In this document: positions 1 through 5,905 of the stretch, one piece after another
Numbering within the stretch: the first letter of the stretch is position 1
Layout of the letters: the number at the start of each line of letters is the position of its first letter
Assembly: GCA_030617525.1 (NCBI GenBank)
Contig: JAUWVG010000151.1
Location: 1-6,297 of the forward strand
Length of the DNA stretch: 6,297 nt
Source of the DNA: Candidatus Aminicenantota bacterium
GTDB lineage: Bacteria; Acidobacteriota; Aminicenantia; Aminicenantales; Aminicenantaceae
Direction of reading: 5' to 3'
The notes under the pieces: generated by a model
The model's database searches: none
What the model saw: only the letters and a program-made list of their open reading frames with translations
Told to the model about the DNA's origin: nothing
Program-made: the position numbers and the translations under genes

Positions 1-291
1 GATATCCAAATAGAGTTTTCCATGGCCAAAGGGAGAAAGGATTTTTTTCGTTTTTTTCTCCACGGTAAAAAAAGAATAAAAACCCACGATGTTGTCCTTA
101 TAGATAGCGTTTAAAGAATAAAATTTTTCTAAGGACGGAAAAAATCCTTTTGTCGTAGATACAATCTTTTCTACAAAGAAACTCTGCCCGCGCTTGTGGC
201 CGATGATGATACCGTCGGCATTCTGTTGGGTGACAATCAGGCTTTGGGCCTCAAGATATTTATAGGCTTCAGGGGAAAAATAAACATCCAT
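1..291 (-). CDS. Partial hypothetical protein, possible degenerate JAB/MPN-fold protein
   Basis: Open reading frame of 97 codons starting at the ATG at 291 and running off the left edge of the window, so the C-terminus is missing. I do not recognise a named family. The pattern GIIIG at residues 27-31, a following beta-strand-like stretch (SFFVEKIV, 37-44) and NIVGFYSFF at 67-75 recall the JAB/MPN (JAMM) fold, where a glycine-rich strand is followed by a G-F/W-Y-H-S-H-P motif. Here the two metal-binding histidines would be Ser73 and Phe75, so a metalloprotease activity is not expected if the comparison holds. It starts 19 bases after the TRAP permease stop on the same strand, so it may be cotranscribed. 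No strong ribosome binding site is visible, only AAAGAA directly before the start. Its GC content is uneven, with a GC-rich stretch at 181-240 and an AT-rich stretch at 61-180. The gene is likely real because of its spacing and uninterrupted frame; the fold call is inference. Confidence 0.55.
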   Translation of the reverse strand, partial: MDVYFSPEAYKYLEAQSLIVTQQNADGIIIGHKRGQSFFVEKIVSTTKGFFPSLEKFYSLNAIYKDNIVGFYSFFTVEKKTKKILSPFGHGKLYLDI

Positions 292-310
292 TTCTTTAAA
301 TTATACCAAA

Positions 311-2026
311 TTAACCCACAACACGCACTTTTCTCAACCAAATACCGCTTAAAAGATATCCGAAGAGCCAGGTACCTATTATTATCAATACAAAGGCTTT
401 TATAATATCCGTCCAATCTCCTTGCAAAGAAAAGCCTGGCACATAACCAAATAAAAACGGGCCTAAATACAAAAATTTAGCAAACTTAAAAGACGTAAAA
501 GCTGTTTTCCACATTTTAGCTTTTGCGATGGTCGCTCCTGTAAATGCGGCTATACAGACAGGAGGAGTTATATTAGAGTCTTGTGAAAGCCAATAGACTA
601 TCATATGAGACGCAATAGGATTTACCCCTAAATGGACTAACGCAGGAACAGCTACTACTGCAGTAATAAGATATGCCGCAGTCACAGGCACTCCCATGCC
701 AAGCACTAAAGATGCGAGCGCTATTAATAGTATTGTAAGCAGAAGAGATCCGCTTGCAAGTTCAATGACTATATCTGCAAAAGTAAGAACCAGTCCTGAA
801 AAAGTCAAAACTCCTATAATAATTCCAATAACTCCGACTGTAGCTCCAATTTTAAGACTGTTTTCAGCTCCTGCGCGAGAGGCTTCCACAAACTTTTTTA
901 AGTCTATTCTTGTGTCTTTTTTAAACCAGCTTATGATGATACAGATGACAATGCCGATAACCGCAGAATATCCCGGAGAAAATCCTTTGAGCATAAGAAT
1001 CGTTATGCCTACTAGAGGGAGTGTGTAATACCATCCTTTTTTAAATATGGTTAACGCATCATGCTTTTGTCTTTCACCTTTGAGATTGTATTTTTTGGCT
1101 TCGTAGTGAACCATGACAAAGACTGAAAAAAAGTACATAACAGCAGGAAAAAGACTGATAAGCATTATGCGGGAGTATGGAATACCTGTCAGTTCGGCCA
1201 TAATAAAACCACCTGCACCCATGATGGGCGGCATAAACATCCCTCCTATGGAAGCCGCAGGTTCTATAGCTCCTGCAACATGAGGTCTAAAACCGGCTTT
1301 TTTCATCATGGGAATGGTAAAAGCTCCTGTGGATACTGTGTTGGCTATGGCGCTTCCAGATATAGAGCCAAACAGCCCGCTTGCGATAACAGATACTTTT
1401 GCGGGCCCTCCAATCTTATGTCCCACTGCGGCTAAAGGAAAATCTATAAAAAATTTCTGTGCTCCTGATTTTTCTAGAAAAGATCCAAATAGTACAAACA
1501 AAATAACATAAGTGGCAAGAACATTAGCCATTATCCCAAAAATACCGTCACTCCTATAAAAAATTGTTGTGCATAACTGAGGGAATGTATCTCCCGCATG
1601 AGATATTAAATCAGGGAGAATATGCCCGTAAACTCCAAAAAAAAGCATAACAGCACCCAATATAACAAAAACAGTTCCTACGACTCTTCTTGCGATCTCG
1701 ATTCCTAAGAGTACGCCTATAACAGCAACATAAGTATCCAGAGCTGTTTCGGCGCCTGTTCTGTAATTAATAGCTTCAAAATTATGTATCCAATATGAAA
1801 TTGTGGCTAAAGATAAAATAATCAGGATATAATCAAATGCTCTTTTGATTTTACTTTTAGATTTATATAAAAGAAAAATCAGCACATATGTAATTATTAC
1901 GAATATTCCGCGGTGATATTGTGTAGAAGCAGGCTTTAGGACAGCCGCATATGAATAAAAAAGAACTAAAGTAACTGCGCAAATATCAAATATTATTTTT
2001 TCAGCTTTATTTAATTCGCTGTACAT
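311..2026 (-). CDS. TRAP transporter permease, fused 4TM/12TM type (TAXI class)
   Basis: A 571-residue polytopic inner-membrane protein, the transport channel of a TAXI-type tripartite ATP-independent periplasmic transporter. In this class the small (DctQ-like) and large (DctM-like) membrane subunits are fused in one chain. Hydrophobic segments cover nearly the whole length. An N-terminal bundle (about residues 11-130) is followed by the large DctM-like domain. Visible family hallmarks are FGSISGSAIANTVSTGAF (219-236), the following EPAASIGGMFMPPIMGAGGF (255-274), LGMGVPVTAAYL (442-453) and YWLSQDSNITPPV (478-490), the small-residue and proline-rich loops that line the substrate and cation path. 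At 571 residues it is somewhat shorter than many relatives of 600 or more. Its binding-protein partner is encoded immediately upstream, 125 bases away. Family knowledge indicates uptake driven by a sodium or proton gradient; the substrate cannot be read from sequence. The gene is AT-rich compared with the genes right of 3170. Confidence 0.93.
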   Translation of the reverse strand: MYSELNKAEKIIFDICAVTLVLFYSYAAVLKPASTQYHRGIFVIITYVLIFLLYKSKSKIKRAFDYILIILSLATISYWIHNFEAINYRTGAETALDTYVAVIGVLLGIEIARRVVGTVFVILGAVMLFFGVYGHILPDLISHAGDTFPQLCTTIFYRSDGIFGIMANVLATYVILFVLFGSFLEKSGAQKFFIDFPLAAVGHKIGGPAKVSVIASGLFGSISGSAIANTVSTGAFTIPMMKKAGFRPHVAGAIEPAASIGGMFMPPIMGAGGFIMAELTGIPYSRIMLISLFPAVMYFFSVFVMVHYEAKKYNLKGERQKHDALTIFKKGWYYTLPLVGITILMLKGFSPGYSAVIGIVICIIISWFKKDTRIDLKKFVEASRAGAENSLKIGATVGVIGIIIGVLTFSGLVLTFADIVIELASGSLLLTILLIALASLVLGMGVPVTAAYLITAVVAVPALVHLGVNPIASHMIVYWLSQDSNITPPVCIAAFTGATIAKAKMWKTAFTSFKFAKFLYLGPFLFGYVPGFSLQGDWTDIIKAFVLIIIGTWLFGYLLSGIWLRKVRVVG

Positions 2027-2151
2027 AAGAAACCTGAATAATTCATAAAAAATGTCGATACATCATGTAATATTTCTAATACCACAGCTTCACCTGCCAC
2101 GCCTACCATCTAAGGCAAACTTGACTCGTGAATTAACCAGGTAAATTAATC

Positions 2152-3135
2152 TTATTTTAGAATTCCTTTTTCTTTCCAGAATCGTATAGCGCCAGGATGC
2201 ATAGGAGTTATTATCCCTTTTATCCCCTTTTCAATGCTCATCTCTTTAAATGTTTCTTTCTGGCTTACCATATGAGCCAAGCCCTCTTTTGTGTAAACAA
2301 TTGAAAGAAGTTTATATACAAGATCTTCAGGAGTCTTGGTGTTTGCAACCAATAGTGTTGAGTCCTGAAAGGATGGAGTATCAACGTCTACTCTTTTGTA
2401 AGTATTTGCAGGAACTGCAAGTTTTGTAAAATAAGGATATTTTTCATAAAATCCATATTTTTCTGCATCTGCATCAAGGTCTAAAAGGTCAATATCCTTT
2501 GTCTGAGCTGCCATCATAACTGCACCGCTCGGATAAGCCGTGAAAAGCCAGAAAGCATCCAGTTGATTATTCCCAAAAGCCGAGGCTGCATCATTATAGC
2601 CCATTGCATTTCTTTCAATTTTATCCCAAACTCCTAAGTGGCGGAAAAATAACTCGCAGTTTGCAAAAGCACCTGACCCTGCATTTCCTACACCCACTTT
2701 TTTACCTATCAAGTCTTTAACACTTTTTATGCCAGAGCTTTTTTTTACGACTAATTGCGCAGGAGCGCCATAAAGATAACATACAGCTAATACATCCTTA
2801 TATTCTTTCTTATCATTTTTCATTTGGCCATTTTCGCCGAGCCAGACATGTCCTGAATAGACAACGCCAAAATGAGATTTGCCTGAGTTTATTTTTCTTA
2901 AGTTCTCTACTGATCCGCCCGAAGACTGAGCCTGAATTTTATAATCTTCTAATTCCTTAATCGGATCGTAAACCTGTATGGCATTTGCAACAACCTGGAA
3001 AGTACCTCCTGCTGGCCCCCCGCTGAATACGATTCTTATTTTTGCTTTTGTAAATACGTTTTGTGAAAAGAGAAAAAAAAGAGCTGTGATGATAAATAGT
3101 GCAGTAAATAATAATTTAGAAGATTTGTGTTTCAT
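2152..3135 (-). CDS. TAXI-family TRAP transporter solute-binding protein
   Basis: A 327-residue extracytoplasmic substrate-binding protein that captures the solute and delivers it to the TRAP permease encoded downstream. The N-terminus has a signal peptide or anchor: Lys and His residues, a hydrophobic run at about 8-24, and a plausible cleavage site near residue 31 (FTKA then KIRI). Family motifs include SGGPAGGTFQVVANAI (38-53), SSGGSVENLRKINSGKSHFGVV (71-92, interrupted here only for naming), GKKVGVGNAGSGA (144-156) and the C-terminal PMHPGAIRFWKEKG (311-324). The last matches the P-x-H-P-G-A-x-x-x-x-x-E-x-G ending common in TAXI proteins. I chose the ATG at 3135 over the in-frame ATG at 3153. 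The sequence AAAGAGGT lies six bases before 3135, and the shorter product begins with a normal signal peptide. The gene follows the methyltransferase by 33 bases on the same strand. No separate promoter is obvious in that gap, so readthrough from the methyltransferase promoter is possible. AT-rich like the permease. Ligand unknown; known TAXI proteins bind glutamate-like or other organic acids. Confidence 0.92.
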   Translation of the reverse strand: MKHKSSKLLFTALFIITALFFLFSQNVFTKAKIRIVFSGGPAGGTFQVVANAIQVYDPIKELEDYKIQAQSSGGSVENLRKINSGKSHFGVVYSGHVWLGENGQMKNDKKEYKDVLAVCYLYGAPAQLVVKKSSGIKSVKDLIGKKVGVGNAGSGAFANCELFFRHLGVWDKIERNAMGYNDAASAFGNNQLDAFWLFTAYPSGAVMMAAQTKDIDLLDLDADAEKYGFYEKYPYFTKLAVPANTYKRVDVDTPSFQDSTLLVANTKTPEDLVYKLLSIVYTKEGLAHMVSQKETFKEMSIEKGIKGIITPMHPGAIRFWKEKGILK

Positions 3136-3141
3136 TGATAG

Positions 3142-3149
3142 ACCTCTTT
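3142..3149 (-). promoter_or_regulatory. Ribosome binding site of the TAXI binding protein
   Basis: AAAGAGGT on the minus strand, six bases before the ATG at 3135. It is the strongest Shine-Dalgarno sequence on the minus strand here and decides the start codon. The alternative ATG at 3153 lies upstream of it and would place this site inside the coding sequence. Confidence 0.75.
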
Positions 3150-3168
3150 CCATGTCGCTGTTCTTGAA

Positions 3169-3963
3169 CTATTTTTTTTTGGCCCAGACCAAAAGCCCAT
3201 ACCCTCTCTGAAAAAAGAAAATGTTGTCCAGCCGTGTGATAAGCCAGACAAATGGGTAGATATATGAGTACATTCGGAAAGCCTTTTTTCTTGAGCTGAA
3301 TTCATCGGATGTTGTTGGCCGGATGTGCCCATCTCTCAAACCTATGGGGTCTTTCGGCCGGTAGAGTTTGATATACAAAAAATTCAAAAGGAGTTCCAGA
3401 AACTCTGAGAAAAATCGAGAAAAGGATTTGTGTTGAGTTGGAGAAAACCCAGAACGGTCCAGTTTTTTTTTGAGGTTCTTGAGGCTGTAGCCCTCTCTTT
3501 TGTGTCCGTAGAATTCCAGCTTCATTCCGAGGAAAGGGCGCAGTTTATGGAGGATGAACACCCTTCCAGTGCGGGGTGTGGCCAACAGCAGCTCTCCATC
3601 CTTTTTGAGGATGCGGTTGATTTCTTCCAAACATCCTAAATCGTTGTCCAGATGCTCGAGGTAGTCTAGGCTGACCACCTTGTCGAAAGATTTGTCTTTG
3701 AAAGGAAGCCCGTCCGCTCCAAGCTGCACAACGTGGCTGTTGAGCAAGTCAAGAGAGGTTTTGCAGTTGACAAAATCCAGGTCGGCACTCACCCAAAGCC
3801 CGCCCTTTTTTCGCAGAAAATAACTGAGGATGCCCTGTGCACTTCCCAGATCGAGGACAACGTCAGTGGGCTTGATATCGAGATGTTTTTCGAGCAGCTT
3901 GAGTTTTTCCCTCTTTTTGAGGGACCTTTTCACCATCTGTAGCTGCCAGGGTTCTCCATTCAT
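3169..3963 (-). CDS. Class I SAM-dependent methyltransferase (Methyltransf_11-like)
   Basis: A 264-residue protein with a Rossmann-like S-adenosylmethionine-binding domain. Motif I is VVLDLGSAQG (35-44). The acidic residue at the end of strand 2 that usually contacts the ribose hydroxyls is Asp61 or Asp63 in VSADLD. FDKVVSLDYLEHLDN (93-107) matches the motif II/III region, and GELLLATP (123-130) is the strand after the helix that closes the domain. After about residue 180 the chain is rich in aromatic and hydrophobic residues (for example MYSYIYPFVWLITRL, 231-245). This could contact a membrane or bind a hydrophobic substrate, so a lipid or quinone-like methyl acceptor is possible but unproven. 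The start at 3963 is preferred because the PWQL-x-M segment near the N-terminus looks conserved in such proteins (from memory). An internal Met10 at 3936 would give a more usual leader length. The gene ends with AAA AAA AAA TAG. Its GC content is higher than that of the transporter genes downstream. Confidence 0.85.
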   Translation of the reverse strand: MNGEPWQLQMVKRSLKKREKLKLLEKHLDIKPTDVVLDLGSAQGILSYFLRKKGGLWVSADLDFVNCKTSLDLLNSHVVQLGADGLPFKDKSFDKVVSLDYLEHLDNDLGCLEEINRILKKDGELLLATPRTGRVFILHKLRPFLGMKLEFYGHKREGYSLKNLKKKLDRSGFSPTQHKSFSRFFSEFLELLLNFLYIKLYRPKDPIGLRDGHIRPTTSDEFSSRKKAFRMYSYIYPFVWLITRLDNIFFFQRGYGLLVWAKKK

Positions 3964-3971
3964 GAGGGAGG

Positions 3972-3980
3972 ATTATATCA
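3972..3980 (-). promoter_or_regulatory. Extended -10 promoter for the methyltransferase
   Basis: The minus strand reads TGATATAAT, a perfect extended -10 (TG, one base, TATAAT). No good -35 box is found 16 to 18 bases upstream, which is acceptable for extended -10 promoters. The -10 hexamer ends eight bases before the ATG at 3963, so transcription would begin about two bases before the start codon. The mRNA would then be leaderless or nearly so, unless translation starts at the internal ATG at 3936. Confidence 0.5.
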
Positions 3981-3985
3981 TAATG

Positions 3986-4014
3986 TTGACTAAAAAAGAG
4001 GATACATTTATGAT
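3986..4014 (+). promoter_or_regulatory. Sigma-70-type promoter for the hydrolase-recombinase operon
   Basis: TTGACT (3986-3991) and TATGAT (4009-4014) are separated by exactly 17 bases, five of six matches to each consensus hexamer. The predicted transcription start, about seven bases after the -10, is near 4021, only about three bases before the ATG at 4024. It shares the 60-base divergent gap with the minus-strand promoter of the methyltransferase. Confidence 0.55.
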
Positions 4015-4023
4015 GGGAATCAA

Positions 4024-4644
4024 ATGAAATATGAGAATGTGATTGTCGGATCTCTCGAAACAAACTGCTATATCATTTACTGTGAGGAGACTCTCGAGTG
4101 TGCGGTTATGGACCCCGGTGCAGAGCCCGAAAAGATATTCCGGGCCATAAATGAAAATAATCTCAAGCCTGTGGTCTTGATCAATACACACGGCCATGTG
4201 GATCATATCGGGGCGAATAAGGATGTCAAAGAGAGATATGATATCCCCCTTTTGATTCATTCTGCGGATGTCCCCATGCTTAAGAGCATTCTTCAATCCG
4301 GTCTCGCTTTATTCCTTGGAGCGAAGACTTCCCCTCCTCCCGATCGGCTGCTCGAAGAAGGGGATGAAGTGAAAATCGGCACCAGCTCTCTGAAAGCAAT
4401 CCACACTCCCGGCCACTCCCCTGGAAGTCTGTGTTTTATCCAGGATGAACTTCTTTTTTCCGGTGACACTCTTTTCTGTGGAGGTGTAGGGCGTACGGAT
4501 CTGCCGGGAGGATCATGGGATAATATGATGGATTCTATTCGAAATAAAATCCTGACATTATCCGATGAGACCCTTGTATTGCCAGGCCATGGTCCTCATT
4601 CGACCGTCGGCCAGGAACGCAATATGAATCCGTTTATCCGATGA
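4024..4644 (+). CDS. Metallo-beta-lactamase-fold hydrolase, glyoxalase II type
   Basis: A 206-residue cytoplasmic protein of the metallo-beta-lactamase superfamily, group of small hydroxyacylglutathione-hydrolase-like (YcbL-type) enzymes that cleave thioesters or related bonds with a dinuclear metal centre. All metal ligands are visible: THGHVDH at 55-61 (His56, His58, Asp60, His61), His131 in TPGHSPG, Asp148 in SGDTLF and His189 in LPGHGP. GGVGRTDLPGG (153-163) is also typical of the group. The N-terminus VGSLETNCYII matches the usual first strand, which supports the start at 4024. There is no added glyoxalase II C-terminal domain, and the length is normal for the short form. The natural substrate is not readable; loss or gain of glutathione specificity cannot be judged. 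Its stop codon overlaps the start of the recombinase gene, so the two are cotranscribed. Confidence 0.92.
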   Translation: MKYENVIVGSLETNCYIIYCEETLECAVMDPGAEPEKIFRAINENNLKPVVLINTHGHVDHIGANKDVKERYDIPLLIHSADVPMLKSILQSGLALFLGAKTSPPPDRLLEEGDEVKIGTSSLKAIHTPGHSPGSLCFIQDELLFSGDTLFCGGVGRTDLPGGSWDNMMDSIRNKILTLSDETLVLPGHGPHSTVGQERNMNPFIR

Positions 4645-5543
4645 AAAAGCCTCCAGCATCGCCTGAAAAATCCCTTCAGGTTTTTCTCGAGTATCTGTCC
4701 GTCGAGAAAGGGCTCTCTTCGAATACATGCCAATCTTATGCCCGGGACATTCAAAAGCTTTTAGATTTTCTTGAGGGACAGAAAATCAACTGGCAGAAGG
4801 CTGTCGATAAGGATTTGGTCAAATTTATCCATTTCCAAAGCCGGTTGGGGCTGTCCGCCAGGTCTTTGGCTCGGCTTATTTCCTCTCTGAGATCGTATTA
4901 TTCCTTTTTTATTTTAGATGGGATTATAAAGGTCAGCCCTACTGTCAATCTGTCGGCCCCCAAACTCTGGTTTTCCCTTCCAAAATTTTTGTCGGTCAAG
5001 GATGTCGAACTTCTCCTCCAGCAGCCAAATGAAAAGAAGGTCAAGGGCGTAAGAGATAAGGCCATGCTGGAGCTTCTCTATGCCACAGGACTGCGGGTTT
5101 CGGAGCTTGTCTCTCTCAAAAAGAACGATGTTAACCTGGAAAGCGGATTTCTTATCTGTAAAGGCAAGGGAGGCAAAGAGAGGATTGTTCCTCTAGGGAA
5201 TTCTTCTTCTAGGGCTATAATAAAATATTTGGAAGAGGCCAGGCAGAAATTTTGGAAAAAAGAGACCAACACTCTTTTTCTCACTTCACACGGCGGAGCC
5301 TTTACCCGGCAGGGTTTCTGGAAGATGCTGAAGGAATATGGGGAGCAAGCCGGTTTGACGCAGAAGATCAGTCCTCATATACTTCGCCATTCCTTTGCAA
5401 CACATCTATTGGAGCGCGGAGCCGATCTCAGGTCCGTTCAGCTCATGCTTGGTCACAGCCAGATCACAACCACTCAAATCTACACTCATGTGACCAGAAA
5501 ACATCTCCGAAAAGTCTACGATAAATTCCATCCCCGCGCCTAA
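4641..5543 (+). CDS. xerD: Tyrosine recombinase, XerD-like
   Basis: A 300-residue site-specific recombinase, the usual length of XerC/XerD. These proteins resolve chromosome dimers at dif sites by strand cleavage with a tyrosine nucleophile. The N-terminal SAM-like core-binding domain spans about 10-100 (LEYLSVEKGLSSNT at 17-30). The catalytic domain carries the full set of residues: Arg152 in ATGLRVSEL, Lys176 in KGKGGKER, His246 and Arg249 in SPHILRHSFATH, His272 in LGHSQITTTQ and Tyr281 in IYTHV. The ending KFHPRA resembles E. coli XerD more than XerC. The extra helix that marks integron integrases is absent between the catalytic Lys and the His-x-x-Arg box. The start ATG at 4641 overlaps the preceding TGA as ATGA and has no good Shine-Dalgarno of its own, which points to translational coupling with the hydrolase. 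No dif site was recognised in the window. Confidence 0.93.
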   Translation: MKKPPASPEKSLQVFLEYLSVEKGLSSNTCQSYARDIQKLLDFLEGQKINWQKAVDKDLVKFIHFQSRLGLSARSLARLISSLRSYYSFFILDGIIKVSPTVNLSAPKLWFSLPKFLSVKDVELLLQQPNEKKVKGVRDKAMLELLYATGLRVSELVSLKKNDVNLESGFLICKGKGGKERIVPLGNSSSRAIIKYLEEARQKFWKKETNTLFLTSHGGAFTRQGFWKMLKEYGEQAGLTQKISPHILRHSFATHLLERGADLRSVQLMLGHSQITTTQIYTHVTRKHLRKVYDKFHPRA

Positions 5544-5553
5544 ATCTTCATTG

Positions 5554-5799
5554 TAAGCACCTCCAACTCCATTAGTCAAAATGCGAGTTCTGTAAAGTGA
5601 TAAGAAATCACGTTGCGTTTTTCTAAAAGGGGCGGTACCCGGCACGGAGTATCTTTCCCTACGCGAAGACCCTCCCACCGCGCCACCATCCACATTCGTA
5701 TGTGATGGGGGTAGAATACGTAAGGGTTCCGTCCGGCTCTAAAATAAATATGGAAAAGCCATGCCTGCTCGTCCTCTGATACGGAGTTGGAGGTGCTTA
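5554..5799. mobile_element. Foldback element with 17-base terminal inverted repeats, MITE-like
   Basis: The ends at 5554-5570 (TAAGCACCTCCAACTCC) and 5783-5799 are perfect reverse complements over 17 bases. The outermost two bases at each end are TA, so the element may really be 242 bases (5556-5797) with 15-base inverted repeats flanked by a duplicated TA. That is the target pattern of mariner/Tc1 and IS630 transposons. Inside is an imperfect hairpin. CCGG-C-ACGG (5639-5647) pairs with CCGTCCGG (5729-5736), CCCTACG (5657-5663) with CGTAAGGG (5719-5726), and CCATC-C-ACAT (5686-5695) with ATGTGATGG (5700-5708) around a four-base loop. The interior is more GC-rich than its edges and no transposase is encoded, so movement would need an enzyme supplied elsewhere. 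It sits between the recombinase stop and the tetR promoter. I do not recognise the family. A structured RNA or an unusually long integron attC-like site are alternatives. Confidence 0.6.
5592..5622 (+). terminator. Candidate intrinsic terminator after the recombinase gene
   Basis: The stem 5592-5601 pairs with 5607-5616: GTGAT against ATCAC around the loop AAGAA, then one A-G mismatch, then four more pairs including one G-U. It is followed by G and five T residues (5618-5622). It begins 49 bases after the recombinase stop codon. The stem is AU-rich and so of moderate strength. It lies inside the foldback element, so the inserted element may supply the terminator. Confidence 0.4.
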
Positions 5800-5816
5800 T
5801 GTGTTTCATTCTAGTG

Positions 5817-5845
5817 TTGACACCACGAGAGATCTCTGTTAAGTT
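5817..5845 (+). promoter_or_regulatory. Candidate promoter of the tetR-family gene
   Basis: A perfect -35 box TTGACA at 5817-5822 is followed after 17 bases by TAAGTT at 5840-5845. This -10 is weak overall but keeps the most important T, A and final T. Predicted transcription start is near 5852, giving a leader of about 54 bases before the ATG at 5906. A second -10-like TATAGT occurs at 5872-5877 without a good -35. Confidence 0.5.
5828..5837. promoter_or_regulatory. Perfect 10-base palindrome in the promoter spacer
   Basis: AGAGATCTCT is its own reverse complement and lies between the -35 and -10 boxes of the tetR promoter. A protein bound here would block RNA polymerase, so it may be an operator. 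A short palindrome can also arise by chance. Confidence 0.3.
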
Positions 5846-5870
5846 TACTGTTCAGTTTAATAAGTAAACT
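5842..5870. promoter_or_regulatory. Candidate TetR-type operator overlapping the -10 and transcription start
   Basis: AGTTTACT (5842-5849) and AGTAAACT (5863-5870) form an 8-base inverted repeat with a 13-base centre. A nested smaller palindrome, ACTG-TT-CAGT, occupies 5847-5856. The unit AGTTTA also recurs at 5854-5859 and 5875-5880. TetR-family dimers commonly bind such palindromes in their own promoters. The position over the -10 and start point fits repression of the downstream regulator gene by its own product. Confidence 0.5.
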
Positions 5871-5893
5871 CTATAGTTTAGCTGATGAACTGC

Positions 5894-5898
5894 GAGGT
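5894..5898 (+). promoter_or_regulatory. Ribosome binding site of the tetR-family gene
   Basis: GAGGT lies seven bases before the ATG at 5906, a good Shine-Dalgarno distance, and supports that start codon. Confidence 0.7.
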
Positions 5899-5905
5899 AT
5901 TGATA

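Noticed and set aside
3136..3153. Longer start for the TAXI binding protein at 3153
   Set aside because: It adds six residues that include the Shine-Dalgarno sequence AAAGAGGT. The ATG at 3135 is correctly spaced from that site and begins a normal signal peptide.
3973..4296. 107-codon minus-strand open frame over the divergent promoter and the hydrolase
   Set aside because: It lies antisense to the conserved metal-binding part of the hydrolase gene and shows no family features, so it is a shadow frame.
5252..5693. Additional open frames on both strands over the recombinase 3' end
   Set aside because: They overlap the catalytic-domain coding sequence in other frames and contain no recognisable motif or ribosome binding site.
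5554..5799. Integron attC site next to a tyrosine recombinase
   Set aside because: CTCCAAC and GTTGGAG near the ends match the attC core consensus at six of seven positions. However, the element is well above the usual attC length, L boxes are not identifiable, and the recombinase lacks the integron-integrase insertion.
5576..5809. 77-codon minus-strand open frame across the foldback element
   Set aside because: It is open through almost the whole element but has no recognisable domain or ribosome binding site and reads through both the inner hairpin and the terminal repeat. It is more likely a chance frame in a repeat.
5544..5905. dif recombination site, tRNA gene or CRISPR array near the recombinase
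   Set aside because: No sequence resembling the 28-base dif consensus, no tRNA cloverleaf and no regularly spaced direct repeats were found by eye.
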